This document shows positions 7,899 to 18,226 of a DNA stretch of 64,000 nt, piece after piece. The position numbers and the translations under genes were made by a program. Below the pieces are notes generated by a model. The model saw nothing but the letters and a program-made list of their open reading frames with translations. It was not told the origin of the DNA and did no database searches. Where the stretch lies: contig CACPBQ010000002.1 of the NCBI GenBank assembly GCA_902632125.1, positions 62,001 to 126,000 on the forward strand, read 5' to 3'. Origin of the DNA: Paracoccaceae bacterium. GTDB lineage: Bacteria > Pseudomonadota > Alphaproteobacteria > Rhodobacterales > Rhodobacteraceae. Within the stretch, counting starts at the first letter, position 1. Every line of letters begins with the position of its first letter.

Positions 7899-10800
7899 AT
7901 GAAATCAGAAAAAAGCAATTTAAAAAGCTTGGAAAAAATTACCTGTGATGAAAAATGGGTGAGAGCTGAAACTGAAAAACGAAACTGGATGTCGAAAAAC
8001 AGCCTGTATCGCGAAGATATGGAGCATGCATCATGTGGTGTCGGATTAGTCGTTTCATTAGACGGAAAGCCCAGCAGAAAAGTAGTTGAAAACGGCATTG
8101 ATGCACTCAAAGCTATTTGGCACCGAGGCGCGGTAGATGCTGACGGAAAAACTGGGGATGGAGCCGGCATTCATGTACAAATTCCAGTACCATTTTTTTA
8201 CGATCAAGTTAGGCGTACCGGACATGAACCAAGACTTGACGAATTAATTGCTGTTGGTCAGGTCTTTTTACCTCGAACTGATTTTGGGGCACAGGAAACA
8301 TGTAGAACAATCGTCGAGTCTGAAGTTCTTCGAATGGGATATTATATTTATGGATGGAGGCACGTCCCCGTTGAAGTCGGTTGCTTGGGTGAAAAAGCTA
8401 ATGCTACACGGCCCGAGATTGAGCAAATTCTCATTTCGAACTCAAAGGGTGTAGATGAAATAACCTTTGAGAGAGAACTGTATGTTCTTCGACGTAGAAT
8501 AGAAAAATCAGCAGCCGAAGCAGGTATTACTGACCTATACTTAGCTTCGCTGTCGTGTAGGTCCATCATATACAAAGGAATGATGTTAGCAGAACAAGTC
8601 GCAGTGTTTTATCCTGATTTGATGGATGAACGGTTTGAAAGTGCTTTTGCTATCTATCATCAGCGGTATTCTACAAATACTTTTCCGCAATGGTGGTTGG
8701 CTCAACCCTTTAGAATGCTTGCCCATAACGGTGAGATAAATACGTTAAAGGGAAATACAAACTGGATGAAAAGTCATGAAATTCGTATGGCTTCGAGTGC
8801 CTTTGGACCACTTGCCGACGACATAAAACCAATTATCCCTGGTGGGGCATCCGACTCAGCGGCGCTGGATGCGGTTTTTGAAGTTCTTGTTCGTGCTGGC
8901 CGTAATGCGCCAATGGCTAAGACAATGTTAGTACCCGAGAGTTGGTCAAATCAAGCCAAAGAGCTGCCTAAAAAATGGCGTGATATGTATTCCTATTGTA
9001 ATTCTATTATGGAACCCTGGGATGGCCCCGCCGCTTTGGCTATGACTGATGGACGATGGGTGTGTGCTGGATTAGATCGAAACGGTTTAAGGCCAATGCG
9101 TTATGTCGTGACTGGTGACGATCTTTTGATTGCTGGTTCTGAGGTTGGTATGGTGCCGACTGATGAAGCGACAATAAGAGAAAAGGGAGCTCTCGGTCCT
9201 GGACAACTCTTGGCGGTTGATATGGAAGAGGGTCGTTTATTCCATGACACCGAAATAAAAAATAAGTTGGCAGAAAGCCAACCTTTTGGCGACTGGGTTA
9301 GCAAGATAACTGATCTTGATAAAGTGCTATCAAAAGTTACTGAAAAAGCCATTTTTTCCGGAAATGAGCTTAGAAAAAGACAAATAGCAGCAGGTTATTC
9401 AATCGAAGAAATTGAGCAAATATTAGCTCCAATGGTTGAAGATGCAAAAGAGACTTTAGCGTCGATGGGTGATGACACACCAAGTGCGGTTTTATCTAAG
9501 AAGTATAGGCCGCTCAGTCACTATTTTCGCCAAAACTTTTCACAAGTGACTAACCCCCCAATTGATAGTTTGCGCGAATATCGAGTTATGTCATTAAAGA
9601 CACGTTTTGGTAACTTGAAGAACGTTTTGGATGAAAGCAGCACCCAAACGGAAATACTGGTTTTGGATAGTCCTTTTGTGGGGAATTCTCAGTGGGAAGC
9701 ATTAAAGAAACAATTTAAAGCTGACTTAATTGAAATAGATTGCACATTTGATGTAAGCGCAGGGACAGGTGTTTTGCAGGCTGAGTTGGAGCGCATACGA
9801 TCGGAAGCAGAGGATGCTGTGAGATCGGGTGCAGGGCACTTAGTTCTGTCAGATCATCTTTCCTGTGAAACAAAAGTTGCCGTTCCCATGATACTGGCCA
9901 CCTCGGCAGTTCATAGCCATTTGACTAGAAAAGGCTTGCGAACTTTTTGTTCGTTAAACGTGAGATCTGCTGAATGTATTGACCCACACTATTTCGCTGT
10001 TTTAATCGGATCAGGTGCAACTGTTGTAAATGCATATTTAGCAGAAGATACGATAGCAGATCGAATTGAACGTGGATTGCTGAGGGGTCCTTTAACGGAG
10101 GCTACACGACGTTATCAGGAGGCTATTGACCAAGGCTTGTTAAAAATAATGGCAAAAATGGGAATTTCTGTCGTTTCCTCATATAGAGGTGGGTTGAATT
10201 TTGAGGCCGTCGGTCTGTCTCGCGCCATGTGTGCCGAATACTTTCCTGGTCTAATGAGTAGAATATCTGGTATTGGTGTTCACGGAATCCAACAAAAAGC
10301 AATCGAAATTCATAAACTCGGTTGGTTTGGGCAAGATATTTTACCGATTGGTGGATTTTATAAATCAAGAAAAACAGGTGAGTCGCATGCCTGGGAAGCC
10401 CAAACTATGCATATGATGCAAACAGCCTGCAACAGAGCAAGTTATGATTTGTGGAAGCAGTATTCAAATCGCATGCAATCAAATCCACCCATACATTTGC
10501 GTGATCTTTTAGCGATAAAGCCAGTAGGTGAGCCTATACCGTTAGAAGAAGTTGAAAGCATAACATCCATTCGAAAGCGGTTTGTGACACCTGGTATGTC
10601 TTTGGGCGCCTTAAGCCCAGAAGCTCATAAAACGCTTAATGTTGCCATGAATAGAATTGGAGCAAAATCGGATAGTGGTGAGGGTGGTGAAGATCCGGCG
10701 CACTTCCATCCAGAGCCCAACGGTGACAACCCATCGGCAAAAATTAAGCAAGTCGCATCTGGTCGTTTCGGTGTTACTGCAGAATACCTAAATCAGTGCG

Positions 10801-12470
10801 AGGAATTGGAAATAAAAGTAGCCCAAGGTGCCAAACCAGGTGAAGGTGGCCAACTTCCAGGGATGAAGGTTACAGATTTGATAGCTCGATTAAGACACTC
10901 AACTAAAGGGGTGACTTTGATTTCGCCGCCACCGCATCATGATATCTATTCGATCGAAGATCTTGCACAACTGATTTATGATCTAAAGCAAATTAATCCA
11001 AGATGTAAAGTTACAGTTAAATTGGTTGCTGCTTCTGGCGTTGGCACAATAGCCGCTGGTGTGGCTAAGGCTGAAGCTGACGTAATTTTAATTTCAGGTC
11101 ACAATGGAGGAACCGGAGCCTCGCCTGCAACATCAATAAAATTCGCAGGTTTGCCCTGGGAAATGGGTCTTACAGAAGCTCATCAAGTCTTAGCCATGAA
11201 TAACCTCAGAGAAAGGATCACCCTCAGAACTGATGGTGGTTTGCGTACAGGACGCGACATAGTCATGGCTGCCATGATGGGTGCAGAGGAGTTCGGAATA
11301 GGTACGGCAGCTTTAATAGCTATGGGATGCATTATGGTGCGTCAGTGTCAGTCAAATACTTGCCCGGTGGGAGTTTGTACGCAAGATGAAAGTTTGCGTG
11401 AAAAATTTACCGGCAATGCTGACAAAGTAGTTAACCTCATTACTTTCTATGCTCAGGAAGTCAGAGAAATTTTAGCAGAAATCGGGGCGCGAAGTGTGGA
11501 TGAGATCATTGGTCGTGCTGATCTGCTCGGCCAAGTTAGTAGGGGTTCCGATCATCTTGATGATCTCGACTTGAATCCTTTGCTGATAACTGTGGATGGG
11601 GCTGAAAGTATTCTATACGATAGGTCTAGGGCAAGAAATGAGGTACCCGAAACATTAGACAAAGAAATTGTGCGCGATGCAGAGAGATTTTTAAAAGATG
11701 GTGAAAAAATGCAGCTATCTTATGCAATTCAAAACACGCACAGGACGGTGGGAACTCGGACATCTAGTGAGATTGTGCAAAGATTTGGAATGCGAAATTC
11801 GCTTCAGGAAGATCACCTTGTTGTTAAGTTGACAGGATCTGCCGGTCAAGCATTAGGCGCTTTTGCTGCTCCAGGATTAAAGCTAGAAGTTTCGGGTGAT
11901 GCAAACGACTACGTGGGAAAGGGCCTATCTGGTGGTACAATAGTCATTAGACCTCCCATGGTCAGTCCATTAATTGCAGCTAATAATACTATAATTGGTA
12001 ACACGGTTTTATACGGAGCAACGGATGGATTTTTGTTCGCTTCTGGTCGCGCCGGGGAGCGTTTCGCAGTGAGGAATTCAGGCGCAAATGTTGTTGTCGA
12101 AGGGTGTGGTTCGAACGGATGTGAATATATGACTGGAGGAGTGGCAGTTATTCTTGGAAGTATTGGCGCTAATTTTGGTGCGGGCATGACAGGTGGAATG
12201 GCTTATATCTATGACCCAGAAAACAAAGCAGAAGAAGTTATGAATATGGAGTCGATTGTCACAACAAGAGTTCAAGTTGATCACTGGAAAAAAGAGCTGA
12301 GAAGATTAGTAGAAAAACATGCTGTTGAAACGGAAAGTAGAATAGCTCAGGAAATTTTACGTAATTGGGATACTGAGGTAAATAATTTTACCCAGATTTG
12401 CCCAAAAGAAATGCTAAATAAAATTCCGCATCCAATTTCTTTTGATAAAGGGGCAATTCCGGCTGAATAA
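7899..12470 (+). CDS. gltB: Glutamate synthase (NADPH) large subunit
   Basis: Catalytic large subunit of GOGAT (1523 aa). N-terminal type II glutaminase, central domain, FMN/2-oxoglutarate synthase domain with a 3Fe-4S cluster, and C-terminal beta-helix. The glutaminase nucleophile is C46 (SCGVGLV), so a propeptide of about 45 residues is expected to be removed. The synthase domain shows SDSGEGGEDPAHF, KPGEGGQLPG, ISGHNGGTGASP and the cluster loop CIMVRQCQSNTCPVGVC. The C-terminus has repeated glycine motifs (GLSGGTIVI, GGVAVILGSIGANFGAGMTGG). It follows gltD by 40 bases; with GlnA it forms the main ammonium assimilation route. Confidence 0.97.
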   Translation: MKSEKSNLKSLEKITCDEKWVRAETEKRNWMSKNSLYREDMEHASCGVGLVVSLDGKPSRKVVENGIDALKAIWHRGAVDADGKTGDGAGIHVQIPVPFFYDQVRRTGHEPRLDELIAVGQVFLPRTDFGAQETCRTIVESEVLRMGYYIYGWRHVPVEVGCLGEKANATRPEIEQILISNSKGVDEITFERELYVLRRRIEKSAAEAGITDLYLASLSCRSIIYKGMMLAEQVAVFYPDLMDERFESAFAIYHQRYSTNTFPQWWLAQPFRMLAHNGEINTLKGNTNWMKSHEIRMASSAFGPLADDIKPIIPGGASDSAALDAVFEVLVRAGRNAPMAKTMLVPESWSNQAKELPKKWRDMYSYCNSIMEPWDGPAALAMTDGRWVCAGLDRNGLRPMRYVVTGDDLLIAGSEVGMVPTDEATIREKGALGPGQLLAVDMEEGRLFHDTEIKNKLAESQPFGDWVSKITDLDKVLSKVTEKAIFSGNELRKRQIAAGYSIEEIEQILAPMVEDAKETLASMGDDTPSAVLSKKYRPLSHYFRQNFSQVTNPPIDSLREYRVMSLKTRFGNLKNVLDESSTQTEILVLDSPFVGNSQWEALKKQFKADLIEIDCTFDVSAGTGVLQAELERIRSEAEDAVRSGAGHLVLSDHLSCETKVAVPMILATSAVHSHLTRKGLRTFCSLNVRSAECIDPHYFAVLIGSGATVVNAYLAEDTIADRIERGLLRGPLTEATRRYQEAIDQGLLKIMAKMGISVVSSYRGGLNFEAVGLSRAMCAEYFPGLMSRISGIGVHGIQQKAIEIHKLGWFGQDILPIGGFYKSRKTGESHAWEAQTMHMMQTACNRASYDLWKQYSNRMQSNPPIHLRDLLAIKPVGEPIPLEEVESITSIRKRFVTPGMSLGALSPEAHKTLNVAMNRIGAKSDSGEGGEDPAHFHPEPNGDNPSAKIKQVASGRFGVTAEYLNQCEELEIKVAQGAKPGEGGQLPGMKVTDLIARLRHSTKGVTLISPPPHHDIYSIEDLAQLIYDLKQINPRCKVTVKLVAASGVGTIAAGVAKAEADVILISGHNGGTGASPATSIKFAGLPWEMGLTEAHQVLAMNNLRERITLRTDGGLRTGRDIVMAAMMGAEEFGIGTAALIAMGCIMVRQCQSNTCPVGVCTQDESLREKFTGNADKVVNLITFYAQEVREILAEIGARSVDEIIGRADLLGQVSRGSDHLDDLDLNPLLITVDGAESILYDRSRARNEVPETLDKEIVRDAERFLKDGEKMQLSYAIQNTHRTVGTRTSSEIVQRFGMRNSLQEDHLVVKLTGSAGQALGAFAAPGLKLEVSGDANDYVGKGLSGGTIVIRPPMVSPLIAANNTIIGNTVLYGATDGFLFASGRAGERFAVRNSGANVVVEGCGSNGCEYMTGGVAVILGSIGANFGAGMTGGMAYIYDPENKAEEVMNMESIVTTRVQVDHWKKELRRLVEKHAVETESRIAQEILRNWDTEVNNFTQICPKEMLNKIPHPISFDKGAIPAE

Positions 12471-12586
12471 CTTTGAAAACCTGAATTTAAGCTAGAATTA
12501 TTTTGCCAAAAAATGATGTTTTAATCTGAGGGTTTGCTTTAGATAGAAAGAACTGTCTGTAAAAATAGACCCATTGGAAAATTTTT

Positions 12587-13255
12587 ATGCTTCCGAAATT
12601 GAAAAAAATTTTGAAGATAGTGTTGATAATGCTTTTTCTTTTAGTATTTGGAATTGTGCTAATTTTTCGATTTGTTCCTATTCCTACTACGCCTTATATG
12701 CTTGCAGAGAGGTCAAATCATGGTTCAATTTTCTATTCTTGGGTTTATTTGGAGGATATGTCGGAGAATGTGCCTTTAAGTGTTGTGGCCGCAGAGGATG
12801 TGAATTTTTGCAATCACTGGGGTTTTGATTTGGCAGCAATTCGGTCAGCCATAGATCAGGGATCCAAAAGAGGCGCATCTACAATAAGTCAGCAAGTTGT
12901 AAAAAATTTATTTCTTTGGCACCAAAGAAGTTGGATTAGAAAAATTTTTGAAGCAATTTTGACTCCAGTCGTAGAAATTTCTTGGTCCAAAAAACGCATT
13001 CTTGAGGTTTATTTAAATATTGCTGAATTTGATAAGGGTATCTTTGGAATTGAACAGGCTAGTCAAAAGCTATTTGGAGTGCCGTCCAGCAAACTAAGTT
13101 TACAGCAAGCGAGTTTGCTGTCTGCTGTTTTACCTAACCCTAAACAGCGCTCGGTCATAGATCCCAGTAAATATATTCGAAAACGTGCGCTTTCAATCGC
13201 TGATGGCGCTGCAACAATATTAAAGGATGACCGCTCAGATTGTTTTACTGATTGA
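12587..13255 (+). CDS. mtgA: Monofunctional peptidoglycan glycosyltransferase
   Basis: Polymerises lipid II into glycan strands at the outer face of the inner membrane; a GT51 domain without a transpeptidase. 222 aa with one N-terminal transmembrane helix (about 9-29). GT51 motifs: catalytic E70 in AAEDVNFCNHWGFD, then GASTISQQVVKNLFLW, the KKRILEVYLNIAEF motif and the GVPSSKLSLQQASLLSAVLPNP motif. The start at 12587 gives the anchor helix directly. The 116 bases after gltB hold no other feature that I can see. Ordinary length and complete motifs. Confidence 0.94.
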   Translation: MLPKLKKILKIVLIMLFLLVFGIVLIFRFVPIPTTPYMLAERSNHGSIFYSWVYLEDMSENVPLSVVAAEDVNFCNHWGFDLAAIRSAIDQGSKRGASTISQQVVKNLFLWHQRSWIRKIFEAILTPVVEISWSKKRILEVYLNIAEFDKGIFGIEQASQKLFGVPSSKLSLQQASLLSAVLPNPKQRSVIDPSKYIRKRALSIADGAATILKDDRSDCFTD

Positions 13256-13308
13256 AAATTGATTCAAATCCGTGCATGTGTTTTTGAAAATTAAAATTGA
13301 ATTTTGAA

Positions 13309-13974
13309 ATGCTAAAACTTTATCATGTACCTTTGTCACCATTTTGTAGAAAAATTCGCCTTGTATTAGCGGAAAAAAAAGTTGAAGTGGAACTTATCGA
13401 GGAGAGGTACTGGGAGCAATCACCTGAGTTTTTAAAAAAAAGTCCAAGCGGTAAAATACCTATTTTGCAAGTGGACGGCATGAACCTTACTGAAAGTACC
13501 CCTATATGTGAATTCTTGGAAGATTTGTTTCCACAGCCTAAATTAATGCCGGACAGTGCTGAAGATCGGTATGAAGTTAGGAGATTGGTAAACTGGTTCG
13601 ATGATAAGTTTCATTATGAAGTCACATCAAAACTCTTACACGAGCGAATAAATAAGAAGATTATGAAACAGGGCGCTCCTGATAGTAAAAATGTTATGCA
13701 TGGGAAACGTAAAATTAAATATCATTTAGACTACATGACCTATCTACTTGAGCGCCGCAGATGGTTAGCTGGAAATTCCATGACTTTAGCAGATTTTACA
13801 GCTGCAGCCCATTTCTCAACATTGGATTATACAAAAGATGTTGATTGGTTTGAATCGAACACAGTCAAAGATTGGTATGCAAAAATAAAATCACGTCCGG
13901 CCTTCCGTAGTATTTTAGCAGATCAAATTTCTGGGTTTCCTCCCGCAGATCATTATAACGATTTAGATTTTTAA
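13309..13974 (+). CDS. Glutathione S-transferase family protein
   Basis: Cytosolic GST-fold protein of 221 aa from the ATG at 13309 (MLKLYHVPLSPFCRKIRL); a TTG four codons upstream is possible but unneeded. N-terminal thioredoxin-like domain: P-F-C-R at 12-15, the cis-proline GKIPIL near 52-57 and ESTPICEFLE for glutathione binding. The all-alpha C-terminal domain has RRWLAGNSMTLADFTAAAH. Substrate unknown. It lies 78 bases upstream of queG, a pairing common in roseobacter-type genomes. Functional assignment stops at family level. Confidence 0.85.
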   Translation: MLKLYHVPLSPFCRKIRLVLAEKKVEVELIEERYWEQSPEFLKKSPSGKIPILQVDGMNLTESTPICEFLEDLFPQPKLMPDSAEDRYEVRRLVNWFDDKFHYEVTSKLLHERINKKIMKQGAPDSKNVMHGKRKIKYHLDYMTYLLERRRWLAGNSMTLADFTAAAHFSTLDYTKDVDWFESNTVKDWYAKIKSRPAFRSILADQISGFPPADHYNDLDF

Positions 13975-14052
13975 AATTTCCTATGATCTATTTTCTTTTT
14001 GCTTAGAAATTATATTTATTGTGATGAAATGTAGCTATTTTGATGTGTTTAG

Positions 14053-15090
14053 ATGACGAATGAAGCTATGAAACATAAACTCAAGGAGCGAGCCCAGTTG
14101 GAGGGTTTTAGCCTTATGAAAATTTGCCGACCTTGGAGTTTAAAAGAGCATTCAATTAGGCTTAAAGAGTTTTTGGATAAAAATCGGCATGGTGAAATGT
14201 CGTGGATGAATGAAAAGGTAGAGTGGAGATCGGACCCGAGCAGTTTATGGCCTAGTGCTCAGTCATGCGTAATGTTAGGAGAAAGTTATTCCCCACAGCA
14301 TGATCCACTAGAAATCTTAAAAAAACCTGAAAAAGGTGCAATTTCCGTTTATGCGCAAAACAAAGATTATCATGATGTAGTCAAAAAGCGGCTAAAACGC
14401 TTAGCTCGATGGCTAATAAAAGAGTTTGAATGTGAAGTGAAAGTTTTTGTTGATACAGCGCCTGTACCTGAAAAAGCTCTAGGCCAGGCAGCTGGGTTGG
14501 GTTGGCAAGGCAAGCATACAAATTTGGTAAGCAGGGAACTCGGCAGTTGGTTCTTTATTGGTTCGATATTCACTACGCTTAATATCGAAGAAGACAACAT
14601 GGAGATAAGCAATTGTGGGACATGTACTTCCTGTTTAGACGTCTGTCCGACAAATGCATTTCCAAAACCATACAAGTTAGATGCGCGACTTTGTATTTCA
14701 TACCTTACAATAGAAAGTAAGACCCCTATTCCAGAGCATTTACGGCCTAAAATTGGAAATCGTATATATGGTTGTGATGACTGTCTGGCCGTATGTCCTT
14801 GGAACAAGTTTGCAAAAGAAGCCGCTGATAATAAATATCATGCACGTGAAGATTTATTGGAGCCAGATCTAGATCAATTGGTTGTTTTAGACGATTTGTC
14901 CTTTCGAGCAAAATTTTCTGGGAGCCCAATAAAAAGGATAGGTCGCGATAGATTTATCAGAAACGTTCTGTATGCAATCGGCAATTCTAACGATAAAAAA
15001 TATATAGATAAAATTAAGCATCTCTTGAATGATCCCAACCCTATGGTTGCAGATGCAGCGCAATGGGCGAAAAGGGAACTAAACGGATAA
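14053..15090 (+). CDS. queG: Epoxyqueuosine reductase
   Basis: Cobalamin- and 4Fe-4S-dependent enzyme that reduces epoxyqueuosine to queuosine at tRNA position 34. 345 aa. Features in order: [14 protein letters not shown] near 49-62, catalytic Asp in [23 protein letters not shown], first cluster [16 protein letters not shown], then [13 protein letters not shown], and a short C-terminal HEAT-like region ending [17 protein letters not shown]. No clear ribosome binding site precedes the ATG at 14053. Position after a GST gene matches related genomes. Confidence 0.95.
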   Translation: MTNEAMKHKLKERAQLEGFSLMKICRPWSLKEHSIRLKEFLDKNRHGEMSWMNEKVEWRSDPSSLWPSAQSCVMLGESYSPQHDPLEILKKPEKGAISVYAQNKDYHDVVKKRLKRLARWLIKEFECEVKVFVDTAPVPEKALGQAAGLGWQGKHTNLVSRELGSWFFIGSIFTTLNIEEDNMEISNCGTCTSCLDVCPTNAFPKPYKLDARLCISYLTIESKTPIPEHLRPKIGNRIYGCDDCLAVCPWNKFAKEAADNKYHAREDLLEPDLDQLVVLDDLSFRAKFSGSPIKRIGRDRFIRNVLYAIGNSNDKKYIDKIKHLLNDPNPMVADAAQWAKRELNG

Positions 15091-15162
15091 AATTTGCCGC
15101 AAATGGACAGGCATTTCCAAAATAACAAATTAAGTGAATTTGAATAAGCTTAAGGAATAAAA

Positions 15163-17166
15163 ATGTCGTTTATCTTAGGTGTTGACACTGGTGGAACCTA
15201 TACTGATGCGGTCATTTTAGAAAATGAGGAACGCGTTATTGCTTTTTCTAAATCGCTGACAACTCACAGCGATTTATCTTTAGGGATTGGGTCAGCAATA
15301 AAACAAGCGATAAACCAGAAAAATATAAAACCAGAAAAAATTTCTTTAGTTTCCTTGTCAACTACCTTAGCAACAAATGCTTTAGTCGAGGAACAAGGAG
15401 ATAGGGTTGCATTAATTATGATTGGTTTTAAGGACAGCGATCTAGAAAAACATTTAATTTTTGATGCTTTAAGAGGGGACCCTTTTTTAGTTATTGAGGG
15501 CGGTCATAATTATGCTGGATTTGAGAAAAACCCGCTTGATAAAATAGAACTGTCTAGTTGGGTATCCAAAGTTACTGGCATTTCCGCTTACGCAGTATGT
15601 TCGCAATTTGCGGTAAGAAATCCAGAGCATGAATTAGAGGCCGCGGAAATTATTCGAAAATTAACAGATAAGCCGGTCAGTCTATCTCATCAACTCTCGG
15701 CTAAACTCAATGGCCCAAAGAGAGCTCTAACAGCAATTTTAAATGCGAGATTAATCGCTCTTATTGATTTGCTAATTATAAAAGCTGAATATGTCTTAGA
15801 AAACCTCGGGATTTTGGCACCTTTGATGGTCGTAAGAGGAGACGGCGCTTTAATTAGTGCCGCACAAGCACGCGAAAAACCAATTGAAACCATTTTAAGT
15901 GGGCCAGCTGCTTCTATAGTAGGGGCAAGATGGTTAACAGGCGAAAATGAAGCAATTGTTTCAGATATTGGAGGGACAACAACAGACATAGCTGTTCTGA
16001 TGGGAGGGAAACCTGCTATTGATCCCAGAGGAGCAAGCGTTGGGCCCTATAGAACCATGGTAGAAGCAGTAGCTATGTATACCTTTGGATTAGGTGGCGA
16101 CAGTGAGGTAACATTGAAACTTGGGGGTTTGGGTGGAGATATTTCTTTGGGTCCTAAAAGAGTAGTACCAATTTCTTTGGCTGCATCAATTGAACCAGAC
16201 TTGATCCATCAAACATTGGATAGCCAGCTCAAAAGTGAAACGCCAAATGATTTTGATGCGCGATTTGTGCGTAGAACTATGAGCTCAAAAGAACCAATTT
16301 TATCAGAGCGCGATCATAAAGTTTATAAAAGAGTAGGCAATCAATTTTCTCCCATGAGTGATGTAGTTAAATCCCGCCTAGATTTGCAGTCTGTAATAAA
16401 ATTAGTTTCCATGGGTGTTGCACAAATATCAGCTTTGACACCTTCCGATGCCAGTCATGTACTTGGAAAAACAAACGTCTGGAATAAAGAGGCAGCGACT
16501 AAAGCGATCGATCTTTTTTCTCGGCGGCGTGGTGGATCTGGAGAGCTTTTGGCTAGCTCAACTGAACAAATGGCTCAAAAAATAGTTCGTCAACTTACTG
16601 AGCAAACGAGCAGCTCTATTTTAGAAATGGCCTTCTCGGAAGAAAAGGTTGATTTTGGAGACGAGCCAGATGTCTTAGCTAAGCATCCTATGACTCGGTT
16701 TGGACTTGAGGGGTATAGTGATTTAATAAAAGTCGAAGTTGGGATTAGTAAAAAAATTATAGGCCTGGGGGCTTCTGCACCAACCTATTATCCTGCTGTT
16801 GGTGATAAATTAAATTGTGAAGTTATTTTACCTGAATATGCTGGCGTGGCAAATGCAATCGGGGCCGTTGTTGGGAAAATAGTTATGAGGGAGTCTGGGG
16901 TTATTTCTTCTCCTTCAGAGGGGAAATATCTTGCTCATCTTGATGGAGAACCTGTTAATTTTAAAAGTGAGAAAGAAGCCTTGAAAATTTTAGAAGAAAA
17001 ATTGACGGAGAAAAGTATTCAGAAAGCAAAAGAAGCTGGTGCAGAGAATGTCACTGTGAATATTGATCGAGAGATAAAAACGGCCAATATAGAGAGCCGT
17101 ACAGTTTTTGTTGAGGCTACTGTATTTGTAGAAGCATCTGGGCGTCCAAGAATATCTAAAAGTTAA
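15163..17166 (+). CDS. Hydantoinase/oxoprolinase family protein (HyuA-like)
   Basis: 667 aa, ASKHA-fold ATPase of the N-methylhydantoinase A / 5-oxoprolinase alpha family, which opens cyclic amides using ATP. Signatures: N-terminal phosphate loop GVDTGGTYTDAVI (residues 6-18), LSTTLATNALVE, the middle SGPAASIVGARWLTG and SDIGGTTTDIAVLMGG. AAGGA precedes the ATG. No HyuB-type partner lies next to it, which is unusual because many family members act as a two-subunit enzyme. Its TAA overlaps the stop codon of convergent trhO. Substrate unknown: hydantoin, 5-oxoproline or another lactam. Confidence 0.85.
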   Translation: MSFILGVDTGGTYTDAVILENEERVIAFSKSLTTHSDLSLGIGSAIKQAINQKNIKPEKISLVSLSTTLATNALVEEQGDRVALIMIGFKDSDLEKHLIFDALRGDPFLVIEGGHNYAGFEKNPLDKIELSSWVSKVTGISAYAVCSQFAVRNPEHELEAAEIIRKLTDKPVSLSHQLSAKLNGPKRALTAILNARLIALIDLLIIKAEYVLENLGILAPLMVVRGDGALISAAQAREKPIETILSGPAASIVGARWLTGENEAIVSDIGGTTTDIAVLMGGKPAIDPRGASVGPYRTMVEAVAMYTFGLGGDSEVTLKLGGLGGDISLGPKRVVPISLAASIEPDLIHQTLDSQLKSETPNDFDARFVRRTMSSKEPILSERDHKVYKRVGNQFSPMSDVVKSRLDLQSVIKLVSMGVAQISALTPSDASHVLGKTNVWNKEAATKAIDLFSRRRGGSGELLASSTEQMAQKIVRQLTEQTSSSILEMAFSEEKVDFGDEPDVLAKHPMTRFGLEGYSDLIKVEVGISKKIIGLGASAPTYYPAVGDKLNCEVILPEYAGVANAIGAVVGKIVMRESGVISSPSEGKYLAHLDGEPVNFKSEKEALKILEEKLTEKSIQKAKEAGAENVTVNIDREIKTANIESRTVFVEATVFVEASGRPRISKS

Positions 17167-18077
17167 TTCCCGTCATAACCAGCCATATGCTTTTGTCCGC
17201 GTTTTCTAGATAATTGGATTTGTTTTTGCCTTTCCCGAAATCGGCTTTTATCAGTTTCAGTCGTTTTACTTTTGCACTTATGACAAGAAACACCATGTTC
17301 ATACTCGGAACGTTCTTTATCTTTGGGCAGTATGGGTTGCCTACAGGCATAACATAATTTGTGGGGCCCCTCTTTTAGTTCATGCCCAACGGATACTCGC
17401 GCATCAAACACAAAGCAGTCGCCCTCCCATTCGCTTTGCTCTTTGGGCATCTCTTCTAAATATTTTAATATTCCACCTTTTAAATGAGAGACATTCTCAA
17501 CACCTTGGCCAATAAGGTAGTTTGTTGATTTCTCGCAGCGAATTCCTCCAGTACAAAACATCGCGATACGTTTATTTTGGAATTTCTCTTTATTTTTTTC
17601 CCACCAAGCTGGGAATTCTCTAAAAGAACTAGTGTGAGGGTTTATAGCACCTTTAAAAGTACCTATGTCGACCTCATACTCGTTACGGGTATCGATCACA
17701 ACAACATCGGGATCATGTAGTACTTTATTCCATTCAGATGGATCGACATAATGTCCGACCCTGGCTTTGGGGTCAATATTTGGTTGACCCATCGTGACTA
17801 TTTCCTTTTTTAACTTTACCTTCATTCTGGGAAATGGCGGCAGTTTTGACACACTGGTCTTATATTCTAAATCAGCACAGCCTGGCATTTTTTTTATATA
17901 GATAAGTATTTTTTCTATACTATCGCCGGTACCAGCAACCGTACCGTTTATTCCCTCTGAGGCGAGCAATAGAGATCCACTTATGCTTAATTCTTCGCAT
18001 TTTTTTTGCAGAGGTTCACGCAATTCTAAATGATTTTTAAATCGCGTAAAATGGTAGAGGGCAGCAATCGTAAACAT
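17163..18077 (-). CDS. trhO: tRNA uridine(34) hydroxylase (rhodanese-like)
   Basis: TrhO/YceA hydroxylates U34 of certain tRNAs (5-hydroxyuridine) using oxygen. 304 aa. An N-terminal acylphosphatase-like domain is followed by a rhodanese domain with CTGGIRCEKS (C175, C181), which distinguishes TrhO from plain sulfurtransferases. The C-terminal segment contains four cysteines in two C-x2-C pairs (CYACRQP and CHKCK), a likely zinc site. Convergent with the hydantoinase gene with a four-base overlap of stop codons. Confidence 0.92.
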   Translation of the reverse strand: MFTIAALYHFTRFKNHLELREPLQKKCEELSISGSLLLASEGINGTVAGTGDSIEKILIYIKKMPGCADLEYKTSVSKLPPFPRMKVKLKKEIVTMGQPNIDPKARVGHYVDPSEWNKVLHDPDVVVIDTRNEYEVDIGTFKGAINPHTSSFREFPAWWEKNKEKFQNKRIAMFCTGGIRCEKSTNYLIGQGVENVSHLKGGILKYLEEMPKEQSEWEGDCFVFDARVSVGHELKEGPHKLCYACRQPILPKDKERSEYEHGVSCHKCKSKTTETDKSRFRERQKQIQLSRKRGQKHMAGYDGN

Positions 18078-18201
18078 TAATAAGTTTTAGGATAAATTTA
18101 TGAAAAAATGCAAGATGGCCAATACTAATTCATAAATTTTCAGATGAACTTAAAAAGCTAAAAGGTCGAACCCAGATTGAATTTTAATTTCATTTATATA
18201 G

Positions 18202-18226
18202 GTTACGCCGCTTCGAAGCCGCTAAC
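18202..18226 (-). terminator. Imperfect hairpin overlapping the serA stop codon
   Basis: Read leftward, GTTAGC and GTAAC arms flank GGCTTCGAAGCGG. About nine base pairs form around a TCGA loop, with one G-G mismatch and one bulged G. The serA TAG lies in the upstream arm. The following bases are A/T-rich but not a clean U run, so termination strength is uncertain; it could instead protect the 3' end of the mRNA. Confidence 0.35.

Noticed and set aside
12574-12828. An open frame overlapping the start of mtgA in another frame
   Set aside because: It has cysteine- and tyrosine-rich low-complexity content and no family signature, while mtgA in the other frame has full GT51 motifs.
13256-13308. 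TTCAAATCC resembling a tRNA T-arm
   Set aside because: It stands directly after the mtgA coding sequence, and no acceptor or anticodon arms can be drawn around it.
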